From positions 682,001-746,000 of the forward strand of contig NZ_JAPQER010000002.1 of assembly GCF_026735135.1 (NCBI RefSeq): 64,000 nucleotides of DNA, given 5' to 3'. Shown here piece after piece: positions 36,994 to 46,588 of the stretch; position 1 is the stretch's first letter, and every line of letters begins with the position of its first letter. The translations under genes and the position numbers were made by a program. Source of the DNA: Clostridium aestuarii. GTDB lineage: Bacteria; Bacillota; Clostridia; Clostridiales; Clostridiaceae. The notes under the pieces are model-generated. The model was not told the origin of the DNA. It did no database searches and saw only the letters and a program-made list of their open reading frames with translations.

Positions 36994-37022
36994 ATGTTAT
37001 CATTTCACTTTGTATAAGTCAA
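36994..37022 (-). promoter_or_regulatory. Promoter of the guanine-riboswitch permease transcript
   Basis: Minus-strand TTGACT (37017-37022) and TAACAT (36994-36999) with a 17-base spacer. A start near 36987 places it about 25 bases ahead of the aptamer. Confidence 0.6.
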
Positions 37023-37056
37023 TATATTTTATTATTGTAATAAAATTCTGTTTTTT

Positions 37057-38202
37057 CTAACAAATAAAGTCAATCTTTTCTCCTATAGAATTGGCAACCT
37101 TTACAAGCTTTCCATATCCATCATATCTTTCATCTATAAATTCTTTTGATACATCTTTCTTATCTTCTTTACTATGATTTACAAGAATAATTTTTTCTTC
37201 ATTAATATCCTTGCAAAATTCAATAATCCTTAATAAAAAATTGTTTTCATTAAAAAAACATCCTTTTATTTTTTCATAATCATTGTTGATTTTTTTTATA
37301 AAAACTTTCATATTTAATTTCAGCATATACTGATAATTAAATATCAATCCTAATTTACTTAAATCTCTTTTATATTTTTTTGCTAAATCCATTAAATTGT
37401 CTTCAGCATTTCTTTCTATCATATCATTTCTTAACATTTTTACCAGCTCGTTATAGAAATCAATAAATTCCATCATATCGTTTTTAATTACATCAGTATT
37501 ATGGAAAATTTTTATTATTACATTTTGATATTTTGTTATACTCTTAATCTTTAACATTATATTTTCTTTATCTAACAATGCTGTATCATTCTGACTTTCA
37601 TAATACTTATCATTAATAGTAAATTCAGTGTTTTGTGCATTAATAAATTTATTCCATATACCTGTATAAGAAACAATCTTTCCTTCTTTATCAAATATAC
37701 TGAATTCATTATTTTTCCCTTCTATTTTTGATTTTAAAATCAATCTTTCTTTATCATATACATATTTTTCTATAAAAACTTCAATTCCTATATTTTCTTC
37801 TTCTATAACTTCTTTAAGTTTGCGCAATACAGCACCATTTGTGTCACTACTTTTTATATTCACAGCAAGTTCTATAGTTTTTTCTCCTATAGCTACAGTA
37901 AAAGTATGTTTCCCATCATCTATTATTGCAAGTGCTTTTTCATATACGATTTTACTTAAATTTTCCTGACAGTCAGCTAATTGTATGACTTTTACTTTAA
38001 ATATTCCTTTTCTTGCTTTATTTGTCACATAAGCTTTTATTTTACTATCATCACTAGAAGTCACTACCTTATTCATAAAGCTTCCATCATCATCTGTTGA
38101 AATAATTTTTTTACATATATAACTTAAATTCTTTGCTCTTTTATTTAAATCTATTATAAATGCTAACAACTTATCGTCATGCGATTCATACAACAAACTC
38201 AT
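37057..38202 (-). CDS. FliD-like (flagellar cap family) orphan protein
   Basis: A 381-residue protein that follows the FliD pattern in order: NKVVTSSDDSKIKAYVT and GIFKVKVIQLA (about 44-76), a strand region HTFTVAIGEKTIELAVNI with LKEVIEEENIGIEVFI and KERLILKSKIEGKNNEFSI (100-168), then NAQNTEFTINDKYYES (188-203) and TDVIKNDMMEFIDFYNELV (236-255). The FliD N-terminal coiled coil GLaSGlD and the variable D2/D3 region are missing or reduced, and the length is below that of typical caps. No flagellar gene is nearby. It may be a non-flagellar paralogue or degenerate; function is unknown. Confidence 0.6.
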   Translation of the reverse strand: MSLLYESHDDKLLAFIIDLNKRAKNLSYICKKIISTDDDGSFMNKVVTSSDDSKIKAYVTNKARKGIFKVKVIQLADCQENLSKIVYEKALAIIDDGKHTFTVAIGEKTIELAVNIKSSDTNGAVLRKLKEVIEEENIGIEVFIEKYVYDKERLILKSKIEGKNNEFSIFDKEGKIVSYTGIWNKFINAQNTEFTINDKYYESQNDTALLDKENIMLKIKSITKYQNVIIKIFHNTDVIKNDMMEFIDFYNELVKMLRNDMIERNAEDNLMDLAKKYKRDLSKLGLIFNYQYMLKLNMKVFIKKINNDYEKIKGCFFNENNFLLRIIEFCKDINEEKIILVNHSKEDKKDVSKEFIDERYDGYGKLVKVANSIGEKIDFIC

Positions 38203-38268
38203 ATTATTCTCCCCGGATTCTTGATAATATTCATTTGCTATATCATATGCAATATACCAGTTTATAGA

Positions 38269-38293
38269 TGACAGATAAGAATTGATAATTAAT
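38269..38293. repeat. Degenerate dispersed repeat, copy 2
   Basis: GACAGATAAGAATTG followed by ATAATTAATC. Shares AAGAATTGATAAT with the reverse copy at the end of purC and AAGAATTG...TAATTAA with 34222-34242. It abuts the purine-operon terminator. Confidence 0.5.
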
Positions 38294-38303
38294 CAAAAAA
38301 ACA

Positions 38304-38331
38304 AGCTGCTGATAACTAGTTATCAGCAGCT
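38304..38331 (-). terminator. Terminator of the purine operon
   Basis: A perfect 28-base palindrome with arms AGCTGCTGATAACT, followed by TGTTTTTTTGATT on the minus strand, 16 bases after the purL stop. Confidence 0.85.
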
Positions 38332-38347
38332 AATAATTCATAAATTT

Positions 38348-41300
38348 TTATTTAAAGTATTCAACTCCAGCTTTAAATATTTCTTGATCTTTTTCTCCTA
38401 TAATATTCTTATAAACATTTTTACCTATTCTTTCTGAGTGAGCCATTTTCCCAAGTATTCTTCCATCTGGACTTGTTATACCTTCTACAGCATACATAGA
38501 GCCATTAGGATTGAATTCTACATTACAGCTAGGATTGCCAACAAAATCAACATATTGAGTTGCTATTTGTCCATTTTCAAATAACTTTTCTGCCATTTTG
38601 TCACTGCAAACAAATCTTCCTTCTCCATGAGAAATTGCAACTGCATGAGTATCTCCTGCTCTTACATTATTTAACCAAGGAGAAAGCTTAGAAACAACCT
38701 TTGTATTTACCATCTTAGACATATGTCTGCCTATCTTATTAAATGTCAATGTTGGGCACTCTTCATCCATATCTCTTATTTCTCCATAAGGTACAAGGCC
38801 AAGTTTTATTAGTACTTGGAAACCGTTGCATATTCCAAGCATCAACCCATCTCTATTGTTTAAAAGTTCCATTACAGACTCTTTAACTTTAGGATTTCTA
38901 AACACCGTAGCTATAAATTTCCCCGAACCATCAGGTTCATCTCCAGCACTGAATCCACCTGGAAGCATTATTATTTGAGACTGCTTTATTGATTTAGCCA
39001 TAGCTTCTATTGAATATTCTATATCTTTTGGTGTTATATTTCTAAATACTTTAGTTTCTACCTCACCACCAGCTTTTGTAAAAGCTTTTTGTAAGTCGTA
39101 CTCACAATTTGTCCCAGGAAATACTGGTATAAATATTCTAGGCTTTGGAATTTTTATTGAAGGTCCTTTAATTGCCTGTTTATCTGATATTTCATATTTT
39201 ATTTCATCTTTTATATCTTCTGTTTTAGTAGAAAATACTTTTTCTAATGGTTTTTGCCATTTTTCATAAAGTTCATCTATATCTATTTCTACATTATTAA
39301 TTTTTATTAATGGCTTAGATTGCGTAAATCCTAAAAGAACATAATTTACATTTGAAAAAGCTTCTTTTAATTCAACCTTATCATCTATCTCTAAAATAAT
39401 TGAACCATAATCTTCACTGAATAAATCTTCAGCTTTTATATTATGTGAAAAATTCATTCCTACTTTATTTCCAAAACACATTTTTGCTATTGTTTCCGCA
39501 ACTCCACCCATTCTTACACTATGAGCTGCCAAAACTTTGCCTTCACTTATAAGTTTATTTACAACATCAAAATTCTTTTTTAATATTTCAAAATCAGGAA
39601 TATTATCTTCCTTCTTTAGAGCCTTTAATAAAACAACTCTATTCCCGCACTTTTTAAATTCAGGAGATATAACCTTATCAGTATCTACAACATTCACTCC
39701 AAAAGCCACCAAAGTAGGAGGTACATTCATATCTTTAAAGGTTCCTGACATACTATCTTTTCCACCAATTGCAGGTATTCCAAATCTTTTTTGAGCATAA
39801 AAAGCTCCAAGTAAAGCACTGAATGGTTTACCCCATTTTGATGGATTACTACCTAACTTTTCAAAATACTCCTGCAATGTAAGCCTTGTATTTTTATAAT
39901 CTCCACCTGCAGCAACTATCTTTGTTACTGATTCAACTACTGCATATAAAGCTCCATGGAAAGGACTCCATTTACCTATCTTTGGATTATACCCATGAGC
40001 CATTATACTCCCTGTCTTTGTTTCGCCATGTAATACTGGAATTTTAGCACACATAACTTCACTTGGAGTTGCTTGGTATTTTCCACCAAAAGGCATTAAT
40101 ACAGTACCTGCCCCTATGGAACTATCGAATCTTTCTACTAATCCTCTTTGACTACACACATTTAAATCTTCCATAGTTTCTATCCATTTTTGTTTAATAT
40201 CATCTACAGATTTCTCATTAAAATAAGTATTTTCTGAAGGATTATTTACTTTTATATTAGTTTTTTGTTTTACTCCATTGGTATCTAAAAATTTTCTACT
40301 TAAATCTACTATATACTTATCTCTCCAGCTCATTTTAAGTCTATTATCATCAGTAACCTCAGCTGCTCTCACTGCTTCAAGATTTTCTTCTTCAGCATAT
40401 TTTATAAATTCTGCTGCATCACTATTTTCTACAACTACAGCCATTCTTTCTTGAGATTCAGATATAGCAAGCTCAGTTCCATCTAATCCATCATATTTTT
40501 TAGTAACCAAATCTAAATTTATATTAAGCCCTTCACTTAATTCTCCTATGGCAACTGAAACACCACCTGCTCCAAAATCATTACATCTTTTAATCATTTT
40601 GCTAACATGTTCATTTCTAAAAAGTCTTTGAAGCTTTCTTTCTGTAGGAGCATTTCCTTTTTGTACTTCTGCGCCACAATTTAAAATTGATGTTTCATCA
40701 TGTTCTTTAGATGAACCTGTAGCGCCACCACATCCATCACGTCCTGTTCTTCCACCAACTAAAATAACTGCGTCCCCTTTAACTGGACATTTACGTATAA
40801 CATTTTCCTTAGGTGAAGCTGCAATTACAGCTCCTATCTCCATCCTTTTTGCTACAAAATCTTCATCATAAACCTCAGCTACATGTCCTGTTGCAAGACC
40901 AATTTGATTTCCATAAGAACTATAACCATGAGCTGCTTTTATAGTTATCTGTCTTTGAGGAAGCTTTCCATCTAAAGTTTTCTCAATTGTTTGTCTAGGA
41001 TCTGCACATCCTGTAACTCTCATAGCCTGATATACATATGATCTTCCAGAAAGAGGATCTCTAATTGCCCCGCCGAGACATGTTGCAGCACCACCAAAAG
41101 GTTCTATCTCTGTTGGGTGGTTGTGAGTTTCATTTTTAAACATAATAAGATATTTTTCAATTTTACCATTAACATCAACTTCACATTCTATACTACAAGC
41201 ATTGATTTCATCTGATACTTCAAGGTCATCCAGCATTCCTCTTTTTCTAAGTTCTTTCATTCCCATTACAGCTATATCCATAAAACATATATCTTTTTCT

Positions 41301-42106
41301 TTATCACCATATACAAAATCTCTAGAATTTAAATATTCATTGTACGCTTTCTTAATAGGCTCTACATATTTTCCTTCTTCAAATTCAACCTCTTCAATTT
41401 TTGTTGAAAATGTTGTATGTCGGCAGTGATCTGACCAATAAGTGTCTATAACTTTAATTTCAGTTATAGTAGGATTTCTTTTTTCTTCATTTTTAAAATA
41501 CTGCTGACAAAACTTCAAATCTTCAAAGCTCATCGCAAATCCTTGTTCCTGCATAAAGCTTTTAAGTTCTTCATCATTTTTATTTACAAATCCCTCTAAG
41601 ATTTCAACATTCTGAGGAATATTAGTTTCCATTTCTAAACTTTCAGGTTTTGAAAAAAGTGCTTCTCTTGAATCAACACTATTTATATAATAATGCTTGA
41701 TTTTTTTTAGCTTTTCCTCACTAATTTCACCTTTTATTATAATTACCTTACCACATCTTACTATAGGTTTTTCTTTTTGAGTCAGTATTTGAATACATTG
41801 AGCTGCTGAATCAGCTCTTTGATCATATTGTCCTGGGAGATATTCCACTGCAAATACTTTACATTTATCATCTACGCTAATTTCTTCATCATAAACATTA
41901 TCTACTGTAGGTTCTGAAAAAATTAAATTTCTAGCTTTTAAATATTCTTCATCTTCTATTCCAGCTACATCATAACGATTTAATATTCTTAAATCTTTTA
42001 CATCCTTTATATTAAGATTTTCTCTTATATCCTTTAAAAAGCCCTTTGCTTCAACATCAAAACCAAGTTTCTTCTCAACAAATATTCTTCTAACTTTAGT
42101 TTTCAT
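38348..42106 (-). CDS. purL: Phosphoribosylformylglycinamidine synthase, single chain
   Basis: A 1252-residue fused enzyme converting FGAR and glutamine to FGAM. The synthetase part has TYWSDHCRHTTF, the ATP region KNETHNHPTEIEPFGGAATC and GGKDSMSGTF; the C-terminal glutaminase has PGGFSAGDEP, the nucleophile in LGICNGFQ and a final HGEGRF. Clostridia use this long form rather than separate PurLQS. The ATG at 42106 follows AAAGGGATG and overlaps the end of purD by 11 bases; a longer frame begins far inside purD. Last gene of the operon. Confidence 0.95.
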   Translation of the reverse strand: MKTKVRRIFVEKKLGFDVEAKGFLKDIRENLNIKDVKDLRILNRYDVAGIEDEEYLKARNLIFSEPTVDNVYDEEISVDDKCKVFAVEYLPGQYDQRADSAAQCIQILTQKEKPIVRCGKVIIIKGEISEEKLKKIKHYYINSVDSREALFSKPESLEMETNIPQNVEILEGFVNKNDEELKSFMQEQGFAMSFEDLKFCQQYFKNEEKRNPTITEIKVIDTYWSDHCRHTTFSTKIEEVEFEEGKYVEPIKKAYNEYLNSRDFVYGDKEKDICFMDIAVMGMKELRKRGMLDDLEVSDEINACSIECEVDVNGKIEKYLIMFKNETHNHPTEIEPFGGAATCLGGAIRDPLSGRSYVYQAMRVTGCADPRQTIEKTLDGKLPQRQITIKAAHGYSSYGNQIGLATGHVAEVYDEDFVAKRMEIGAVIAASPKENVIRKCPVKGDAVILVGGRTGRDGCGGATGSSKEHDETSILNCGAEVQKGNAPTERKLQRLFRNEHVSKMIKRCNDFGAGGVSVAIGELSEGLNINLDLVTKKYDGLDGTELAISESQERMAVVVENSDAAEFIKYAEEENLEAVRAAEVTDDNRLKMSWRDKYIVDLSRKFLDTNGVKQKTNIKVNNPSENTYFNEKSVDDIKQKWIETMEDLNVCSQRGLVERFDSSIGAGTVLMPFGGKYQATPSEVMCAKIPVLHGETKTGSIMAHGYNPKIGKWSPFHGALYAVVESVTKIVAAGGDYKNTRLTLQEYFEKLGSNPSKWGKPFSALLGAFYAQKRFGIPAIGGKDSMSGTFKDMNVPPTLVAFGVNVVDTDKVISPEFKKCGNRVVLLKALKKEDNIPDFEILKKNFDVVNKLISEGKVLAAHSVRMGGVAETIAKMCFGNKVGMNFSHNIKAEDLFSEDYGSIILEIDDKVELKEAFSNVNYVLLGFTQSKPLIKINNVEIDIDELYEKWQKPLEKVFSTKTEDIKDEIKYEISDKQAIKGPSIKIPKPRIFIPVFPGTNCEYDLQKAFTKAGGEVETKVFRNITPKDIEYSIEAMAKSIKQSQIIMLPGGFSAGDEPDGSGKFIATVFRNPKVKESVMELLNNRDGLMLGICNGFQVLIKLGLVPYGEIRDMDEECPTLTFNKIGRHMSKMVNTKVVSKLSPWLNNVRAGDTHAVAISHGEGRFVCSDKMAEKLFENGQIATQYVDFVGNPSCNVEFNPNGSMYAVEGITSPDGRILGKMAHSERIGKNVYKNIIGEKDQEIFKAGVEYFK

Positions 42107-43364
42107 GTACACATCCCTTTCTTTTTCCAATATCTTTTCTATAATAAATACCTTCAAAGTTAACTTTAGCAATATCATCATAAGCTTTTTCTCTTGCTTC
42201 TTCTAAAGTATCGCCTAATGCTACTACAGATAATACTCTTCCGCCTGAAGTTATAAGCTTATCTTCTTGTAACTCTGCTCCAGATACAAACATCTTATTT
42301 TCTACTTTATCTAAGCCTTTTATTGTAAATCCTTTTTCATACTTTATAGGATATCCTTTTGATACAGCTGTAACACAGCAAGCATTTTTTTCTTTCCATT
42401 TTAATTTAACATTACTTAAATTTTTATCTATTGCATTTAATATAAGTTCTACATAATCACTTTCCATAAGAGGTAATACTGCTTGAGTTTCTGGATCGCC
42501 CATTCTTACATTATATTCTAAAAGGTAAACCCCTTTTTTAGTTATCATAATTCCAAAGAATATAGTACCTATATAATCCATTTTCTCTTCTTTAATTCCA
42601 TTTAAAGTAGCCTTCAAAATATCTTTTTTAAATTGATCTAAAATTTCATCGCTACAGTAGCAATTTGGAGCAACAACTCCCATTCCTCCTGTATTAGGTC
42701 CTTTATCACCATCAAGAACTTGTTTATGATCTTCACTAGATATAAAAGGAATTATAGTTTCTCCATCTGTTATAGAAAGAATAGAAGCTTCAACACCTTC
42801 TAAAAATTCTTCAATTACTATTTTAAGTCCAGCTCCTTTGAATATATCCTCTAACATAAGTTTGTTTATTGCCTCAATACCTTCAAACTTATTCTCACAT
42901 ATAATAACTCCTTTTCCAGCAGCAAGCCCATCTGCTTTTATTACTACTGGATAACTACATTTTGTTAAATAGTCTAACGCCTTTTTTCTATCCTCAAAAA
43001 CTGCATATTCAGCAGTTTTTATTCCATACTTTTTCATAAAATCTTTAGCATATATTTTGCTTCCCTCAAGTTCTGCAGCTTTTTTAGATGGACCAAATAT
43101 TTTTAAGTTGTTTTCCTTAAACTTATCTACTATTCCTTCTACTAATGGAGCTTCAGGACCTACAATTGTAAGGTCTATACACTCTTTTTTAGCAAATACA
43201 ACTAATTCATCTATATTTTCTATATTTACATTTTCACATTTATTTTCATTGGCAGTACCACCATTTCCCGGTGCACAATAAATCTTATCTATTGAGGAAT
43301 TTTCTGAAATTTTCCAAGCTATAGCATGTTCACGTCCACCAGAACCCACTATTAATACTTTCAT
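42096..43364 (-). CDS. purD: Phosphoribosylamine-glycine ligase
   Basis: A 422-residue ATP-grasp enzyme forming GAR from PRA and glycine. It begins MKVLIVGSGGREHAIAWKI and carries VIKADGLAAGKGVI, GPNTGGMGVV and NVRMGDPETQAVLPL. Full length. The purL start lies inside its last codons, so the two are translationally coupled. A 94-base AT-rich gap, without an evident terminator, separates it from purH. Confidence 0.95.
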   Translation of the reverse strand: MKVLIVGSGGREHAIAWKISENSSIDKIYCAPGNGGTANENKCENVNIENIDELVVFAKKECIDLTIVGPEAPLVEGIVDKFKENNLKIFGPSKKAAELEGSKIYAKDFMKKYGIKTAEYAVFEDRKKALDYLTKCSYPVVIKADGLAAGKGVIICENKFEGIEAINKLMLEDIFKGAGLKIVIEEFLEGVEASILSITDGETIIPFISSEDHKQVLDGDKGPNTGGMGVVAPNCYCSDEILDQFKKDILKATLNGIKEEKMDYIGTIFFGIMITKKGVYLLEYNVRMGDPETQAVLPLMESDYVELILNAIDKNLSNVKLKWKEKNACCVTAVSKGYPIKYEKGFTIKGLDKVENKMFVSGAELQEDKLITSGGRVLSVVALGDTLEEAREKAYDDIAKVNFEGIYYRKDIGKRKGCVHEN

Positions 43365-43458
43365 TTTAAATTCAACTCCCTATCACAACAGTTTAAAATT
43401 TAAACATATTGAAATTTATTCTTTACTGAATTTTTAATCTTCTATTTTTAACTAAATT

Positions 43459-44961
43459 TTAGTGTTTAAAATGTCTTATTCCTGTAAACACCATTGATAT
43501 TCCATTTTCATTACATGCTTTTATTGAATCCTTATCTCTTATTGATCCACCTGGTTGAATTATGGCTTTAATTCCATATTCAGCAGCCTCTTTTACTACA
43601 TCATCAAATGGGAAGAAAGCATCCGATGCAAGCACTAATCCATCTTTTGCTCTTTCAAGTGCTTGTTTTGCTGCCCATATTCTATTAACTTGACCTGCTC
43701 CTATTCCTGTAGCCATACCGTCTTTAGCTACAACTATAGCATTAGATTTTACATATTTACAAACCTTCATTGCAAATATCATGTCCTTCATTTCACCTTC
43801 AGTTGGCTGCTTTTCAGTAACAACTTCGATTTTATCAGCAAATTTATCATCTTCACTCATTACCAAAATTCCGCCATCTACTTTAGCAATATTGAATTCA
43901 TCTTCTGGCTTAACAGCACATTTTATAACTCTTAAATTCTTCTTAGTTTTTAACACTTCAAGTGCGTCATCATCAAACTCAGGTGCTATAACTATTTCCA
44001 AGAATATTTTCACCATTTCTTCTGCTGCTTCCTTTGTAACTTTTCTATTACAAGCTGCAATTCCTCCAAAAATTGAAATTGGATCACAGGAATATGCTTT
44101 TATGTAAGCTTCTCTAATATCATTTCCAATAGCAACTCCACATGGTGTATTATGCTTAAGTCCACAGCAAGCTATCTCATCAAATTCCCATACTGTTTTC
44201 CATGCTATATCCATATCTTTTATGTTGTTATATGAAAGCTGTTTTCCGTTCAGCTGTTCAAAATTATTAATTGCACCTTTTCCATTTGTAGCAGTATAAT
44301 AAGCAGCAGTTTGATGAGAATTTTCACCATATCTTAAATCCATAGATTTCTTATATGAAAAATCTAAATAATTAGGATATTCCTCTTCTTCTAAAAGGAA
44401 ACTGCTTATAGCTCCATCATAAGCTGCCATTAAATTAAACACCTTACCTGCAAGATGTTTTCTTGTTCTATAGTCTACATCTTCATTCTCTTTTATCTGT
44501 TCCATTACATTATCATAATCCTTTGTATCTGTAAGAACTATAACATCTTTAAAATTTTTCGCTGATGATCTAATCATAGTTGGACCACCAATATCTATAA
44601 ATTCTATTTTTTCATCAAATTCTAAATCTTCTTTTACCTTTTCAAAGAAAGGATATAAATTTACAACTACCATATCAATTGGTTTTATATTTTTTTCTTC
44701 TATAACCTTCATATGCTCTTCATTTTCTCTTACAGCAAGAATACCACCATGTATAACTGGATGAAGTGTTTTAACTCTTCCATCTAATATTTCATCAAAA
44801 CCAGTAACCTCGTTAACCTCTGTAACTGGTATTCCATTTTCTTTTAAGTGTCTGAATGTTCCCCCTGTAGATATTATTTCTACATCTCTATCTATTAAAA
44901 ACTTTGCAAGTTCTAGTATTCCTTCTTTATTAAACACACTTATCAATGCTCTTTTAATCAT
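43459..44961 (-). CDS. purH: Bifunctional AICAR transformylase / IMP cyclohydrolase
   Basis: A 500-residue enzyme catalysing the last two steps to IMP. The N-terminal cyclohydrolase (about residues 1-190) has [10 protein letters not shown] and [13 protein letters not shown]; the C-terminal transformylase has the KHNTPCG motif and the closing [13 protein letters not shown] and TGIRHFKH. Length and motifs are normal. It follows purN by 27 bases. Confidence 0.95.
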   Translation of the reverse strand: MIKRALISVFNKEGILELAKFLIDRDVEIISTGGTFRHLKENGIPVTEVNEVTGFDEILDGRVKTLHPVIHGGILAVRENEEHMKVIEEKNIKPIDMVVVNLYPFFEKVKEDLEFDEKIEFIDIGGPTMIRSSAKNFKDVIVLTDTKDYDNVMEQIKENEDVDYRTRKHLAGKVFNLMAAYDGAISSFLLEEEEYPNYLDFSYKKSMDLRYGENSHQTAAYYTATNGKGAINNFEQLNGKQLSYNNIKDMDIAWKTVWEFDEIACCGLKHNTPCGVAIGNDIREAYIKAYSCDPISIFGGIAACNRKVTKEAAEEMVKIFLEIVIAPEFDDDALEVLKTKKNLRVIKCAVKPEDEFNIAKVDGGILVMSEDDKFADKIEVVTEKQPTEGEMKDMIFAMKVCKYVKSNAIVVAKDGMATGIGAGQVNRIWAAKQALERAKDGLVLASDAFFPFDDVVKEAAEYGIKAIIQPGGSIRDKDSIKACNENGISMVFTGIRHFKH

Positions 44962-44988
44962 GATATTTCCTCCACTCTTAACTTATTC

Positions 44989-45597
44989 TTAGACTATTTT
45001 TATTTTTCTTCCTTCAATTTTAACTCTTCCTTCTGAAATAAGCTTTATAGCTTCTGAAAGAGCTTTATGCTCCTGCTCAAGCACCCTTTTTTGAAGGGTT
45101 TCTGGAGTATCATCTTCTAAAACTTTAACAGCTTTTTGAATTATTATACTTCCCGTATCTGTACCTTCATCTACAAAATGAACAGTACATCCTGTAATTT
45201 TCACTCCATATTCTAATGCTCTCTCATGAACCTTTATTCCATACATACCCTTTCCACAAAAAGATGGTATTAAAGACGGATGAATATTTATTATCTTATT
45301 GTGAAATCTTTTTAAAATATCACCTTTTAATATGGATAAAAATCCTGCTAAAACTATTAAATCTACCTTTTCATTCACAATTTCTAATATTTTATCTGAA
45401 AGAGCAACCCCATGCTCTTTTTTATCAATTACAAAAGTTTTAATATCATGTTTTTTAGCTCTATCTATTCCAAAAGCCCCCGCTTTATCACAAATTACAC
45501 ACTCTATACAACAATTCAAATAATTATTTTCTATACTGTCAATTATTGATTGAAGGTTAGTTCCTCCTCCTGATATAAGAACTGCTATTTTAAGCAT
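44989..45597 (-). CDS. purN: Phosphoribosylglycinamide formyltransferase
   Basis: A 202-residue folate-dependent enzyme that formylates GAR. It has VLISGGGTNLQSIID, the catalytic region INIHPSLIPSF with Asn and His, and GCTVHFVDEGTDTGSII with Asp. The ATG at 45597 lies within the end of purM and uses GGAGGCAAAGG as its binding site; the longer frame starts within purM. The overlap suggests coupled translation. Confidence 0.94.
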   Translation of the reverse strand: MLKIAVLISGGGTNLQSIIDSIENNYLNCCIECVICDKAGAFGIDRAKKHDIKTFVIDKKEHGVALSDKILEIVNEKVDLIVLAGFLSILKGDILKRFHNKIINIHPSLIPSFCGKGMYGIKVHERALEYGVKITGCTVHFVDEGTDTGSIIIQKAVKVLEDDTPETLQKRVLEQEHKALSEAIKLISEGRVKIEGRKIKIV

Positions 45598-46580
45598 ACA
45601 CCTTTGCCTCCAGCTTCTACGCATCCTATTTTATACGCTTTACTGCCCAAACTTTCTATTGATTTAATAACATCTTCAGCATCTTCTTTACTTACACATA
45701 CCACATACCCTATTCCCATATTAAAAGTATTAAACATATGTTCTTCTTCTACTCCTAAGCTCATCATATATTTAAAAATAGGAGGAATTTCAAAACTGTT
45801 TTTATTTATAACGGCTTTAAAATCATCTTTAAACATTCTAGGAATATTTTCATAAAATCCCCCTCCAGTTATATGAGCCATTCCTTTAATTTTATATTCT
45901 TTTATTAAATTCAAAACTATCTTCGCATATATCTTTGTAGGAGTTAATATTACATCTCCAATTTTCTTTTCATCAAAATCCTTATTTAAATCAGTAATCA
46001 ATTTTCTAACTAAAGAATATCCATTACTGTGAATTCCTGAAGATTCAATTCCTATAAGGACATCCCCTACACTTATTTTACTTCCATCTATTATTTCATC
46101 CTTTTCAACAATTCCTACACCAAAACCAGCTATATCATATTCTCCCGTTTTATAAAAACCAGGCATTTCGGCTGTTTCTCCTCCAATAAGAGCACAACCA
46201 GCTTGCATACATCCTTCACTGACTCCCTTTACTAAATCCGCTGCTTTTTCTGCATCAAGCTTTCCGCAAGCAATATAATCCAGGAAAAACAGTGGTTTTG
46301 CTCCGTGGCATAATATATCATTTACACACATTGCAACACAATCTATACCCACTGTATCATATTTTTCCATATCAAAGGCTACTTTTAATTTAGTTCCAAC
46401 TCCATCCGTACCGGATACAAGAACAGGATTTTTAAACTTAGGAAGTTCATACATTCCTGCAAAACTTCCTAAATTATTAAGCACTCCTGCATTAAATGTG
46501 TTTCCTGCATATTCCTTCATTAGTTTAACTGCTTTATATCCTTCTTCAATATTTACCCCTGCGTCCTTATAAGTTGCCAT
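45585..46580 (-). CDS. purM: Phosphoribosylformylglycinamidine cyclo-ligase
   Basis: A 331-residue AIR synthetase. It begins MATYKDAGVNIEEGYKAV and shows VSGTDGVGTKLKVAF, DCVAMCVNDILCHGAKPLFFLDY in two pieces (CVAMCVNDILCHG and AKPLFFLDYIACG), GGETAEMPGFY and ITGGGFYENIPR. The ATG at 46580 gives the normal family start; a GTG three codons earlier lies close to the AAAGG site. It begins nine bases after the purF stop. Confidence 0.94.
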   Translation of the reverse strand: MATYKDAGVNIEEGYKAVKLMKEYAGNTFNAGVLNNLGSFAGMYELPKFKNPVLVSGTDGVGTKLKVAFDMEKYDTVGIDCVAMCVNDILCHGAKPLFFLDYIACGKLDAEKAADLVKGVSEGCMQAGCALIGGETAEMPGFYKTGEYDIAGFGVGIVEKDEIIDGSKISVGDVLIGIESSGIHSNGYSLVRKLITDLNKDFDEKKIGDVILTPTKIYAKIVLNLIKEYKIKGMAHITGGGFYENIPRMFKDDFKAVINKNSFEIPPIFKYMMSLGVEEEHMFNTFNMGIGYVVCVSKEDAEDVIKSIESLGSKAYKIGCVEAGGKGVCLK

Positions 46581-46588
46581 GTTGTTCA

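Noticed and set aside
42107..42181. Upstream extension of purL
   Set aside because: The extra 25 codons lie inside purD, and the ribosome binding site AAAGGGATG fits the ATG at 42106.
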